DNA from: Mycoemilia scoparia
Lineage: Eukaryota; Kickxellomycota; Kickxellomycetes; Kickxellales; Kickxellaceae
Direction of reading: 5' to 3'
DNA length: 16,079 nt
NCBI GenBank assembly: GCA_027575805.1
Contig: JANBPU010000334.1
Span: 1 to 16,079, forward strand
Of the stretch, positions 1-9,748 are shown one piece after another. A model generated the notes under the pieces. The model searched no databases. It was not told where the DNA came from and saw only the letters and a list, made by a program, of their open reading frames with translations. Position numbers and translations under genes: made by a program. How positions within the stretch are numbered: position 1 is the first letter of the stretch; each line of letters begins with the position of its first letter.

Positions 1-700
1 TTTCCCTTGCCATCAAGACAGTAAGAAAGTGCCGTGAACTTGGCACGGCTATTGTTAATGTGTTAAAAACTATATAAGCAGAGTCTCCCCTGGAGATGAC
101 ATACACATCTATTGCTCTCGATTCGAATCATTATTCAAAAATGCCTTTCCACTCCTGTTTCCTTCCAAAAATGATAGTATCCAGTGTCAGCGATTATTGC
201 AGAGCATATCTCCTGATAGCCCCATCCACTGCATGAACCCAACATCTTGTTTGCATAATTGGGCACCAATTGAATATCTTTTGACATGGGTATCCATATC
301 AACTGGCAGTACTCTCAAGCATAGCTTTAGCCTTGCCTCTAGTCGATACTATCGTTTGTTCTGAAAATACCTTAATAGGTATTGTTAAATAGCCACTGCA
401 GAAACCAATTGATCATTGGCAACTTTCAATTGCAGAAAAAACATAGCTTCCCAATTAAATCTATGTTGTATCAAACTCTATGGTTTCTGTTGTTAGGTCA
501 AGAAGACAAATTTAATAGAGTGCTCTCTAAATTGTTTTAAACTGTTTTACAATCAATAAAAAAATAAATACATCACATACACTCTTGTATTACACCTGTG
601 ATCATGTTTAAAATGGCATTTATTAGCTCTTGGATTTTGGCTTAATCACAGAGCACTTGTTATGTAGCTTCTGAGAGTCTATTTTTGTCTCTACGTCATT
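1..700 (+). repeat. Left inverted-repeat arm
   Basis: The reverse complement of this stretch matches the right end of the window. Positions 1-77 are identical to the complement of 16003-16079. From 78 to about 540 I count 31 substitutions and one single-base indel by hand, giving about 94% identity over the first 540 bp. Similarity falls to about 88% at 601-660 and fades near 700. The tip begins TTTCCCTTGCC and contains a short hairpin at 31-49. Read on the minus strand the arm holds a decayed reading frame matching the one in the right arm. No inner copy of the tip was found near 700-1500, so this is not a complete small element with its own two ends. It could be the terminal repeat of a large element or a truncated copy of a dispersed repeat. 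Confidence 0.93.
31..49. repeat. Hairpin in tip of left arm
   Basis: GCCGTG at 31-36 and CACGGC at 44-49 are perfect complements around a 7-base loop. An alternative overlapping pairing, GTGCC with GGCAC, is also possible at 29-46. The same hairpin is conserved base for base in the right arm at 16031-16049. Such subterminal palindromes are common as protein-binding sites in DNA transposon ends, but that role is inferred here. Confidence 0.6.
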
Positions 701-2095
701 TTAAACTTTATCCAAATAGCACAATAGTGATATATAAATACGTAATTTGCAGAGCTAAGAAACTTACCTTTTTAGCTGTAAATTATCTATAAAGAATATT
801 TCAAAAAAATGATGTTGTATTAATACCAAACGATGTCTAATAATTCCTCACTCTCTCAATGTTTAAAAGAAATATCAAACTAATGTAACAAAAATAATAT
901 TTATAAGCAAATTTATTTTATACTGTAATAATAAAAGAGTTAATTAACCAAGAAACAAGAACATTAATAATGTATAAAGTTGCACTTCTAAAGTTTATTT
1001 TAGTTTTCTGATCAATAATAAATTGAATAATGATGCAGTTATTGGTTTCCTTTCTACAAAACTAAATAAGCAGGATCTCTTCAAGGGCAATATCTATTAA
1101 TACAGACAATTCAGTAAAAAAGAAAATAAATCTCCAAACTACCGCTACTACCACAAGTAGTAGTATAATACCAGAAGAAAATATGCTTTTAAATGTAAAG
1201 CAGAATCACATGGTCTTTTACTTTTCCCCAATACTTGAATAGTGATCTACCATGTGGGAGCATCTACAATATCCTTCTTTCCGCCTGCTATAGCAAGGTT
1301 TGTTTGCGAAATCACGATTACAGTCACAACCACGAGGATGGAAACGAGGGAGTCCAATGGAATCGGGACAATATAAATCACAGGACATTAGAATATCAAG
1401 AATCATTACACGTGGCTCATCAAGATATTAATATTCAATAGTCAAAGGCCTATTCTTTGTTTTGTTTTATCAATCACTATTAATTATTTGAGTCTAGAAG
1501 AAGGTTCAGCAGTCAACCAGTCAGTCACTCGCACGCATCCACATGTCATATCATTAATCAGATATCGTATCATATTATACACATCCTGGATAATGATCAC
1601 TAAGTAATGAGGATATACCAGCAAACGTGATTTGTGCCAAAATACATGGATAGAGAAATCAAGTATCAAGTACCCATTTTCTTTGGTGATGTAGATAATC
1701 CAATGTATATATATATACATATATGTATGTGTGTATGTGACATATATTCTAGAACCCAAAAGACAAGTCCCTTTTTCATTCTTGATTTTTATTTTATATT
1801 CTTTATGAGCATCTTTAGCTTATTCATTCTAAATCATTGTATATTTGAAGAGGAGAGACAAATTTAATATCTGCATAGATTGGTAGATTGGTATATGATC
1901 GATCTGTTCTCTTTATAGCAGCATTGCACAATCCATCCGCTTTGAGTGCATAACTGCTTTGATAAATTCAACTATCGATAACCTTTTATAGGAAACAAAT
2001 CTTAAGACTATTTTTTACCACATTTTGTATTGTCTTTTTTCATCGTCATCATCATCACACTACTCATATATTGAACATTTCGGCTATTATCTAAA
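701..2095. other. AT-rich gene-free stretch upstream of PHP gene
   Basis: I see no supported gene here. Roughly 720-1200 is very AT-rich with no clear similarity to the right arm, and may be decayed repeat DNA. A 62-codon minus-strand frame and an overlapping 68-codon plus-strand frame near 1218-1441 show no recognisable features. A TA/TATG alternating tract lies at 1705-1739. The last few hundred bases should contain the promoter and leader of the PHP gene; the bases just before its start include a TCATCATCATC-type tract and an A-rich start context. No clear TATA box could be assigned. Confidence 0.6.
1705..1739. repeat. TA/TATG microsatellite
   Basis: Alternating purine-pyrimidine tract of TA units passing into TATG and TG units, in AT-rich DNA upstream of the PHP gene. 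Confidence 0.8.
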
Positions 2096-4130
2096 ATGGA
2101 TAACAACAAAGATAATAGTCGCAAGCTAATAGGCAAAAAAAAAGATTTGGATAATGACCCAATAGTTTCATATGAATACGGGTCACTTCCGTCGTCATCA
2201 TCATCGCCATTCTACGATCATCCCAACAAAGAAACTATCCGTACTAGAAATTCACTAGCCACTGGTCATTATGACGATACAACTAATGACACCAATTCAA
2301 GTAACACCACAACCACTGTAACCAGTATCCAGGACAAGAATATGATAAAAGAAAAGGAACAATACTTGGGTTGGTTTTCCAATAAACCCCGAAATCCCCA
2401 AACACCGTCACCGCTATCGAGTCCAAATCCCAAACGCAAAGGACATGAATTATTTTGTCAAATGATAAAGAACATGATAGCCATAACAACAACAACAACC
2501 TCTAATAATACTATCAAGAAACTTGGATTTGAATTTATCAAAATTTTGGGAATAACCCTGCTTGTATTTCTTGTGTTATTTTTAATCATGATTCCGGTTT
2601 CAACTCAAATGACCAAAGATTCTACAGATTATTCTAAAGCCCAATTTAATTGGACTACTGATCCTCGATCATATTTGACTCCTATGGATCCGGATTTTGG
2701 GAATTATAATATATTATTGGATGCGCATAGTCATACTACATATTCTGATGGAAAAATGACGCCTGAACAACTTGTTGAATATTCTCGAGGTAAGAGGAAA
2801 TTTTATGGTGTTGGTTATTAGGATTTTGAAATGTTTCTAATTTGGAATTGGGGGGTGTTTTGGTTTATATATATATATATTTATTTATTTATTTATAGCT
2901 AATGGATATAATGCGTTGATTGTTACTGATCATCAAACAGTTTCTGGTGGATTGGCAGCAGAAAAATATGCCTTAGTAAGTATTATATAAACATTTATTA
3001 TTTCAAAAAAAGAAAAGAAAACAACAACAACGGCAATTATATTTGCTTGATAATAAATAATAACTAAAATTTATATTATTGGTTGGTTTATTTATAGGAA
3101 AAATATCCAGGAGAATTTATTGTAATACCAGGCATGGAATACAGGTAAGAATTTGCCTCATATATAGTCTATCTATCTATCTATCTCAAGCAAACAAACA
3201 CTCACTCGCTCACTCACACTACTGTGACTATAAAACTCTTACCAACAAAAAATATACCTCATAATAAATAGCTGTTGTAGAATTCACATGAACTTTATCG
3301 GCATCAACCAAACAATCCCAGTCCACCCAGCATTCCCAACCGACCAAGACATGCGGGAAGTAATAGACAAGGTGCACGAGATGGGCGGAATGGTGATAGT
3401 AAACCACATTCCCTGGTCGACAAAAATAGAGCTTCCATGGAACATTGCCACTCTGCCTGACCATCCGACCCGACAAACTCTGATGGACATGGGAGTCGAT
3501 GGATTTGAAGTAATCAACGTCAGCACATTCGACCTACCAACCTACCAGCTACTCCAACGGCCCGAAAATAAAAACCGCTTTTCGATGGTAACCGGAAGCG
3601 ACGTGCACAGCCCAGACACAGCCTATGCTTGGACCGTACTTAATGCCAGGGAATTCACAAAAGACGCCATTTTGGATGAAATCCGCAACCGCCGGACCTC
3701 TTTGCTGTTTGATGCGGCCGGGCTCAGACAGAAGGCAAACATCCCCAGTAATCCGCAGTTTTATGTCATGGCGCCGATCACGATGCTTTCGTTGTATTTT
3801 GCGTCGTTTTATCAGACTTTGAGGGGCATGTATTCGTTCCAGGGATCGTTTTGCCAGCCCCAAAGAGTCGAGGTGTATGGGAGCATGTTTGGGTTCTTGG
3901 TGTTGTGGATCGTGCTGTTTATTGTGGTTGGCATGGGGTGTGCTTTTGTGGTTGGGAGAGTTAAATGTAAAATAATGGAGGTCGTCAAGAAGAAAAAGGA
4001 GAGGAAGATGAGATTGAGTAGGAGTGGTAGTAGCAATAATGAGGATGACAATGGCGATGATAGCCTGTCTGTTAGCCCGATTAGTTCATCCACCACCCAC
4101 CTAATTAACCATAGCAATAACAACCTATAA
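2096..4130 (+). CDS. Membrane-anchored PHP-domain phosphoesterase-like protein
   Basis: Four exons: 2096-2789, 2899-2975, 3098-3144 and 3272-4130. They join in frame to 558 residues. The PHP metal-site motifs are complete: DAHSH (His211, His213), TDH (Asp242, His243), PGMEY (Glu271), a CCRIH segment ending at His278, VNH (His318) and GSDVH (Asp383, His385). PHP proteins bind up to three metal ions and hydrolyse phosphoester bonds; substrates range from histidinol phosphate to nucleic acids, and none can be assigned here. Residues 1-145 are a polar Ser/Thr/Asn-rich region. A hydrophobic segment at about 149-167 precedes the catalytic domain, a second lies at about 479-501, and a basic then acidic tail follows. 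The first ATG sits in a good context (AAAATGG). Function as a hydrolase is inferred from the family; membrane anchoring is inferred from hydrophobicity. Confidence 0.88.
2790..2898 (+). other. Intron 1 of PHP gene
   Basis: GTAAGA donor and TTATAG acceptor, 109 nt, phase 1. Removal joins ...EYSR to ANGYNALIVTDH and restores the PHP motif. It contains a TA run at 2866-2880. Confidence 0.9.
2976..3097 (+). other. Intron 2 of PHP gene
   Basis: GTAAGT donor and TTATAG acceptor, 122 nt, phase 0. It separates ...EKYAL from EKYPGEFIVIPGMEY. Confidence 0.88.
3145..3271 (+). other. Intron 3 of PHP gene
   Basis: GTAAGA donor and AAATAG acceptor, 127 nt, phase 2. Joining the exons gives SCCRIHMNFIGI after GMEY, as expected for the family. 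It contains a TCTA tetranucleotide run at 3168-3187. Confidence 0.88.
3168..3187. repeat. TCTA microsatellite in intron 3
   Basis: Nearly five tandem TCTA units inside the third intron of the PHP gene. Confidence 0.8.
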
Positions 4131-4703
4131 TGTATAGTTCAATTTCATCTTTAATCTGCTAATGTTTATTTGACAAGTTCTCTATCTGAAGGGAACAGAT
4201 TGGGTATCCCTCATACATTCCCCGAAAATCAGCCCATAAGTTGTCATACATTTAGCCTGAGTCTGACATATTATTGGCTATTATCCAGGGCATTCTTCTG
4301 GTACACTTTCAAAGGAGATTCTGATATTTGTAGTTGTAGTTGTAGTCTTTTTAGTAGTTTATTTTAGTTTTTAGTTTTATATAAATGTTTGCAAATGATG
4401 AGAGTAGTAGTGCTAGTAGAAATAACATGTTTTACAATACAATGGCTCATCCTGGCTACAATAACAACAACAAAATAGAAAGAGAGGGGGGAGAGCCCGA
4501 GATATGTAAAAGCTACATAGAGAGAACAGAACAACGATAACTAAACAAAAATAAGTGAATAGATAGATAAAGAAATTTCTATAAAATTATAAATAGAATA
4601 AGGAATAGGCAATAATAGTTGTATAGTAATGGAAATGTCTGTCGCATCAACGCACACCCGCCACTACTAAACCAACCAACTAAAGCGGTATCGCACCATT
4701 CTT
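4131..4703. other. Convergent 3' intergenic region
   Basis: This region separates the 3' ends of the PHP gene (+) and the SLC35F6-like gene (-), so it should hold both 3' untranslated regions and polyadenylation sites. It is AT-rich with short TAGTTG repeats near 4328-4350 and A-rich stretches at 4450-4600. No protein-coding or RNA gene could be supported. Confidence 0.6.
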
Positions 4704-6050
4704 TTAGAATGGAGATCTAACAACCTCGTTAAACACAAAGGTTCCATAAATAAGGATCAAGAACCCCACAACTTGAAGCCATTGGAAAGTTTCCCAACCA
4801 AGATACAAGCTAACCATCCAAATAAACAAAGTCCTACAAGTATCAATGGTTGAGCGAGAAGTAGCACTAACAGTCCTTGTGACCGATAGGCCGAACCAAT
4901 TGAAGAAGGCAATCGAAAGCATGACCCAAATGGCGGTTGACCAAACTCCATAAGTGTTAGTGATTTCGTGGATTCCATTCCAAGCGTCAAAGAAACCTCC
5001 GGGATGGCTACGGCCGATCAGTACATGGAGGATAGGAATTGCAACCGAGACTGTGGTCAATCCGTATATACCTTCCAGGCCAACGGCCTTGATAGGAGTT
5101 AGACTGTAGGACCTCATGATCAATTCTTCAAACACAAATTGGGTGGCTGAAAATACCTGGGCCAAAAGAACCAAAGTAACTCCAAGGGCAGATTTTTCGG
5201 CCTGAGGCATGACCATTGTAGTAACAAATGAGAAATTGTTGTTGTTGTTGATGTCGTCGTCTTGGTCATGTTGGTGTTGGTTTTCACCACCATGAGATGC
5301 AATAATATTGCTAAGTCCAACTAATCCAACACCCAGCATAACCAAAAACAATGAAATCCATTGGAATACACGGAGCCGGTGGCGCAAGAATATAACCGAG
5401 AATAGGCCAGAAAATACAACAACTGCGCCTCTTAGCATCTGGTAAACTGATGCGGTTGTGTACAGAAGACCGACATTCATTAGGGTTGTTCCGCATATAT
5501 CACAGATTGCTGGGAACCACATTAGTAGGGTTTTCCATCCAGTTAGTGGCTTGGGTTCACCGACGCTGCTGCTATCCGAGGTGGAGGAGCTTTCGGCTGG
5601 TGAAGAAGCCTGAGGATGACAAGCGTTGTTGTTGTTGTTGTTGGATTCGATTGCACCTGAAGAAGAAGAAGAGCCATGTTGATTCTGGTGTTGAAGAAGA
5701 GCTGAATGGTCACCAGGATATTGTTGGCTATCAACTACAACATCGCCGCCATTACCACCAGGTAGTGCTGCGTAGCCTTCTCCACCGGCCGCCGAAACGC
5801 CTCTCCATTTTTGATAAAGGATACTTAAATGAAGTGCAACTAAACACAGTGCTTCGCCCACAAACATATTGAGGGTTTGCCATGTAGGCTGTTCGAACAA
5901 TTTGTGGTTGGCAGGATCGGGATCGTCGCAATTGGATACACATTGGTTGTCCTGTAATTTCACCAGCAAGGTGTTGAGCGTTCCGGTCAGCAACATGCCG
6001 GCAACCAGAAAGGTCGTATAAAAGTTCCAGGGAGTAGTGCTGGTCGACAT
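4704..6050 (-). CDS. SLC35F6: SLC35F6-like solute carrier
   Basis: A single uninterrupted frame of 448 residues, intronless. It matches the SLC35F6 branch of the drug/metabolite transporter superfamily: LFEQPTWQTLNMFVGE (51-66), FPAICDICGTTLMNVGLLYT (179-198), VYQMLRGAVVVFSGLFSVIF (202-221), then QFVFEELIMR (304-313). About ten membrane segments can be drawn: roughly 12-31, 58-79, 173-192, 195-221, 230-250, 287-308, 323-345, 367-389, 401-418 and 424-442. Animal members are about 370 residues and are reported in lysosomal and mitochondrial membranes. The extra length here comes from a Gly/Ser/Asn/Gln-rich loop at about 85-170 and a His/Asp/Asn-rich loop at about 255-280, both probably between membrane segments. 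The substrate is unknown; nucleotide-sugar transport should not be assumed. It is convergent with the PHP gene. Confidence 0.88.
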   Translation of the reverse strand: MSTSTTPWNFYTTFLVAGMLLTGTLNTLLVKLQDNQCVSNCDDPDPANHKLFEQPTWQTLNMFVGEALCLVALHLSILYQKWRGVSAAGGEGYAALPGGNGGDVVVDSQQYPGDHSALLQHQNQHGSSSSSGAIESNNNNNNACHPQASSPAESSSTSDSSSVGEPKPLTGWKTLLMWFPAICDICGTTLMNVGLLYTTASVYQMLRGAVVVFSGLFSVIFLRHRLRVFQWISLFLVMLGVGLVGLSNIIASHGGENQHQHDQDDDINNNNNFSFVTTMVMPQAEKSALGVTLVLLAQVFSATQFVFEELIMRSYSLTPIKAVGLEGIYGLTTVSVAIPILHVLIGRSHPGGFFDAWNGIHEITNTYGVWSTAIWVMLSIAFFNWFGLSVTRTVSATSRSTIDTCRTLFIWMVSLYLGWETFQWLQVVGFLILIYGTFVFNEVVRSPF

Positions 6051-6318
6051 GATGGCTGCTTATTTAACACTGGTCTTTGTCGTACTATTTAGTGTAATGG
6101 CGGCTGAAGGCGGGGTGTGTGTGTGTGGGGGGGCGAGAAGCTGTGAATTGAACACAACTGCTAGAATGCGGGGAAATGAAGAAAGGCAAAAGTGACTGTG
6201 CTGTGATGTATATGAGGGAGTGATATATGACTGCGTATTGTAATAATAATAATAATAATGAAAGAATAAAAGACAAAGAGAATTGGCGGTTAAGGAAAGC
6301 AAAAGTGGTGTCAGGCTC

Positions 6319-6324
6319 TTTATA
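6319..6324 (-). promoter_or_regulatory. TATA-like element upstream of SLC35F6-like gene
   Basis: TATAAA on the minus strand, about 270 bases before the start codon. It would imply an mRNA leader of roughly 240 bases. The match is short and the region is AT-rich, so this is weak. Confidence 0.25.
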
Positions 6325-7116
6325 CGCAATTAATGTAGCAAAGCCTTAACTACAAGAGAAAGATGGAGAAAACAAACGGGCCTTTGAATAACAACAAGCT
6401 TGCGTGACGATGATGCGTTGTTGTGTCGGCTAAAAATGGCGCATACAACAAAATGCCTGTCTGCTTTAGATCTACACAGAAACACCAATCCAGCCATCAC
6501 ATCAGTCACACGCGCTCTCCTCTAACCTTCTCCCACTCCAACTGCACTCACTCATAATCGAATGGCCTCCCATGCTGCTTCTTGTACTCATCCATTTACC
6601 AGCAATTTCTTTTGGCAGCAGCAGCAGCAGCAGCTAGTTACAATTGACTATAGCCACACACGCCCTAAGAAGCTTTCATATCGCAGTTGGGCCGAATGGC
6701 GAGGTGGGCGTGGTGGTGTGGGTTTATGACTAACTTTGGCTTCTTGCCTATATTACACTGGCACCCACACCAAGCAGTAGCAAGCGTTTTCACTCCCACA
6801 CATGCATAATCCATTTAAATTTAATACGGTCTCACATGGCGTCCATCCACCTATAAAGGCTCATCACTGCGGAGAGACAGAGACAGAGAGAAGCAAAATA
6901 CACACAATCATCATAATCACCAGTGGTTATGAAAGGCTACAGCACATAGTCAGTCATCCGTATCATATCCTTTGTGTTGATTCCCCACTCTTTCTCATCC
7001 GAGCCTAGAGTTGTGACTTGCACGTGATTTATCTGCTGTTTTATTTGTTCCAAAGGTCAGAGTACCCCATCTTTTATAATAAACCCAAACCACATGATAA
7101 ATAGATAAATAAATAA

Positions 7117-7165
7117 TTAGTTAGTTAGTTAGTTGGATAAATAAATAGATGGATGGATGGATAGG
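7117..7165. repeat. Tetranucleotide repeat cluster
   Basis: TTAG units at 7117-7134 pass into imperfect ATAA and GATG units. A typical slippage-prone microsatellite cluster in probable 3' untranslated or intergenic DNA. Confidence 0.75.
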
Positions 7166-7232
7166 TTAATAAATTCGGTGGCTATTGCGGTCTGCCATCA
7201 TAAACTGTTAAAATGCTACTATTTCCCCCTAT

Positions 7233-7251
7233 ATCGATCGATCGATCGATC
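7233..7251. repeat. ATCG microsatellite
   Basis: Tandem ATCG units, self-complementary over their whole length, followed by TATCCATC. Confidence 0.8.
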
Positions 7252-7453
7252 TATCCATCTAATCCACAATACTAAATCAATATATAAATAGTTTTATCAC
7301 GTCAAAATAAACATCAATTCATCAATGCCAATAATACTAACTATAATAATATTGTATCTGGATTTTGAGTTGTGTTAGGAATGTGTGCGCGTGTATCTAT
7401 ATAATTACATAAAGCTTAAAAACAAAAACAAAAACAAGGTCAAGTAGGTCGTT

Positions 7454-7477
7454 GGTGGTGGTGGTGGTGGTGGTGGG
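7454..7477. repeat. GGT microsatellite
   Basis: Seven or more GGT units about 100 bases past the stop codon of the SSH4-like gene, probably in its 3' untranslated region. Confidence 0.8.
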
Positions 7478-7581
7478 TTATAAATCACCAATTCATCTCG
7501 CAGAGACATCAAAAAGCGGTATTGTGTAATATAGTAGCTAAAAGAAAGAACTCAAGACATGGCGAGGGAGAGAGGGACAGT

Positions 7582-9681
7582 TTAGACAGAAGTAGCAACG
7601 ACTATAGAACACTGAGAAGGATGAGGCCGGGAAGACACTTGAGCCGAATCATCATTATTTTGTGTGTCTGACTCTATTTGATCTCGATTTGGGGTCTCAA
7701 TGTATGTAGTAGCAGCAGCAGCAGCAGCAGCATTTTCTCTTGGGTCAGACCGAGATCTGGTTAGAGATGGTGACAATAACAAAAGATCGCCGCTGTCACC
7801 AGGTTTAAAGCTCGCCGCCACTAACCCCCCACGGTTGCCGCTACCACCACCACCACCATGTGAATAAGCCGGAACTTGTAATAGACTCGATGCCATTGAA
7901 GTAGATGGAGAGCTGCTGCTGCTGTTATCATCAATAGATTTAGGTTGATGATAGCCATAATCTGGTGGTGGCAAAATCGATTGATCCCCATTGATGGCGT
8001 CACTATTAGCAGCGCCATTGCTAAACAATGTAAGAGCTGATACATCGCTATTTGTACGTAGATGATAACCACCACCAACTTGGTCTTCATTTTCTTGATC
8101 TCCACACTCGCTACTACTTGCAGAACAAGAAGAAGAAGAAGCAGCAGCAGCAGCAGCAGCAGCATGGATAAGCGGTGTATACGCTAACAAAATCGACTCA
8201 TCCTGGCACCCATACATTGGCGGCGGCGGACCCATGCCTTCAGGTGGTGCCAGGCCCCAGCATTGGATGTTTGCATTTGCCATCACAAATCCTCGAGACC
8301 CAAAGTTTGCACTAATCTTTGCCGGGCCATTTGTCGATATCACGGGATACAGTCGTTTACGTGCCCAGGGCGTTTTTAGCTTGGCAATGATTTCGCCGTT
8401 CCTGGTAACAAACATTTTGCCTGATCTTGGGCGCCAGCCAATGCCGATCACATCATTTGGCATCACAATGACACCACCAGGAGAGGAGTGGTTGTGGGCA
8501 GCAGAGTTGGTAGGGGGGGATTTGGTCATGGCTGTTGCCAATATTTTGTGGCGACTTCCTCCATAGACTTTACCGGACTCAGTATGGAATGCGGCAGAAT
8601 AGTTGACCCAGCCGGCCATACGCAATGGAACGAAGGGTTTCATGGCCACACCGATAGCAATGTTTGTAGTTGTTGTAGCTTTCTTGATATCAGCAACATG
8701 TTCTTCTTGAGATGTGGTGGTGGTGGTGGTGGTGGAAGAAGTTTCGGACATTGAACCTTGGTTATTGAATTCTTCGATTTTGACTTCATAGTAATAGACT
8801 AATTGTTCGTTAGGGAATTGGATATTTGATAGTATCGAAACTCCATAAACTTCATTCTTATTATTGCTATTGTTATTGTTACTAGTGCTACTACTATCAT
8901 TGCCGCTAGCACCGGCAGATGAGATTATGGAGGAGGGGAATGCAGTGTCTTTGAATGTAACATCCAGTCCATCCATTACCTCGACTTTATCAATGATTTC
9001 AGGACTATCAACTTGGAGCTTCCATGCATCCACGCCATTTTCCAATACATAGTCGATTTCCTCGGAATTCAGGATTCCTTCCGATGTGTCAATTGGGTGG
9101 TCGCGACGATACTTTTCAATATACAGATCTTTTTCCTCAACAATATCTATTTCGCTGGCGTGACTATCGTTGTAATACTTGGGGGTCTTTTTGGATTTAT
9201 GGTCGTCACTACTACTACTACTACCACCATTATTATTATTATTATTGTCGTTGTTGTTACAAACCAGAGTTGATATCGTAGTACTTTGTGAAATAGACAC
9301 GCCATGAGTTTGTTGTTGATCGTCTTCATTATGATGACGAGGCATTAATCCCATTTCAATGTCTCTGCTACCACTACGAATAATATTTCTGCTGCTGCTG
9401 CCGCTGCTGTTACTAATACTACGGCGGCGGCTGTGACTGTGACTGTTATGGTTAGTAAATGTTGGGATTAAAATCTGGAAAGGTGATGAGATACCATCAA
9501 CATCTCGAGGATCACTATCAGCAGCAACGGCTGTAGCTTGATGGCGTCGGCTTTTGGATTTTAAGCGACTGTTACTGGATATTAACCCGAGCTTCCGCAA
9601 TACAAAGTATGTGGAAATTGTAGTTATCAGGGCAAAACCAAGGATGCTGATTATAACTATAGCCGTCATGGTGAACATCAT
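7582..9681 (-). CDS. SSH4: SSH4/EAR1-like SPRY-domain ubiquitin-ligase adaptor
   Basis: A 699-residue frame without introns. A hydrophobic segment at about 5-27 is followed by a basic stretch, fitting a single-pass membrane protein with a large cytosolic part. A SPRY domain spans about 277-476, with VYYYEVKIEEF (295-305), IAIGVA (341-346), WVNYSAAFHTESGKVYGGS (358-376), NDVIGIGWRPRSGKMFVTRNG (409-429) and LYPVIST (444-450), and is interrupted by Thr- and Ser-rich inserts. Two PPxY motifs follow, PPMY at 487-490 and PPDY at 572-575, as expected for docking to WW domains of Rsp5/Nedd4 ligases. Yeast Ssh4 and Ear1 have this layout and send membrane proteins to the vacuole by multivesicular-body sorting; the same role here is inferred. 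The tail has Ala runs encoded by CAG/GCA repeats. The start has an AAAATG context and no upstream ATG in the proposed spliced leader. Confidence 0.85.
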   Translation of the reverse strand: MMFTMTAIVIISILGFALITTISTYFVLRKLGLISSNSRLKSKSRRHQATAVAADSDPRDVDGISSPFQILIPTFTNHNSHSHSRRRSISNSSGSSSRNIIRSGSRDIEMGLMPRHHNEDDQQQTHGVSISQSTTISTLVCNNNDNNNNNNGGSSSSSDDHKSKKTPKYYNDSHASEIDIVEEKDLYIEKYRRDHPIDTSEGILNSEEIDYVLENGVDAWKLQVDSPEIIDKVEVMDGLDVTFKDTAFPSSIISSAGASGNDSSSTSNNNNSNNKNEVYGVSILSNIQFPNEQLVYYYEVKIEEFNNQGSMSETSSTTTTTTTSQEEHVADIKKATTTTNIAIGVAMKPFVPLRMAGWVNYSAAFHTESGKVYGGSRHKILATAMTKSPPTNSAAHNHSSPGGVIVMPNDVIGIGWRPRSGKMFVTRNGEIIAKLKTPWARKRLYPVISTNGPAKISANFGSRGFVMANANIQCWGLAPPEGMGPPPPMYGCQDESILLAYTPLIHAAAAAAAASSSSCSASSSECGDQENEDQVGGGYHLRTNSDVSALTLFSNGAANSDAINGDQSILPPPDYGYHQPKSIDDNSSSSSPSTSMASSLLQVPAYSHGGGGGSGNRGGLVAASFKPGDSGDLLLLSPSLTRSRSDPRENAAAAAAATTYIETPNRDQIESDTQNNDDSAQVSSRPHPSQCSIVVATSV
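7711..7731. repeat. AGC/GCT repeat encoding polyalanine
   Basis: Seven repeated codons on the minus strand encode Ala651-657 of the SSH4-like protein. A candidate length-variable site. Confidence 0.85.
8141..8163. repeat. GCA repeat encoding polyalanine
   Basis: A second Ala-encoding trinucleotide run in the SSH4-like gene, covering about residues 507-514, just after the first PPxY motif and followed by a Ser-rich run. Confidence 0.85.
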
Positions 9682-9748
9682 TTTGGGCTTGAATCCTGCC
9701 CTTTTTCTCTTCCTTAGTGAGGCGCTGTTATCGGTATTGACGCAGTTA

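Larger units (their letters stand above)
6051..7581. other. Intergenic region: SLC35F6-like promoter and SSH4-like 3' end
   Basis: Both flanking genes are on the minus strand, so this should hold the 3' untranslated region of the SSH4-like gene (toward 7581) and the promoter of the transporter gene (toward 6051). Visible elements are a TAA trinucleotide run near 6240-6258, a CAG run near 6617-6634, a G-rich GTGGGCGTGG-type box near 6705-6714, and a cluster of tetranucleotide repeats at 7091-7255. A 68-codon plus-strand frame at 6802-7008 has no recognisable feature. No gene is supported. Confidence 0.55.

Noticed and set aside
5450..5872. 140-codon plus-strand frame
   Set aside because: It is antisense to the well-supported SLC35F6-like gene and shows repeat-driven low complexity only.
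7091..7255. Clustered short repeats as a CRISPR-like or att-like array
   Set aside because: Units are plain tetranucleotide microsatellites without spacers, in a eukaryotic genome.
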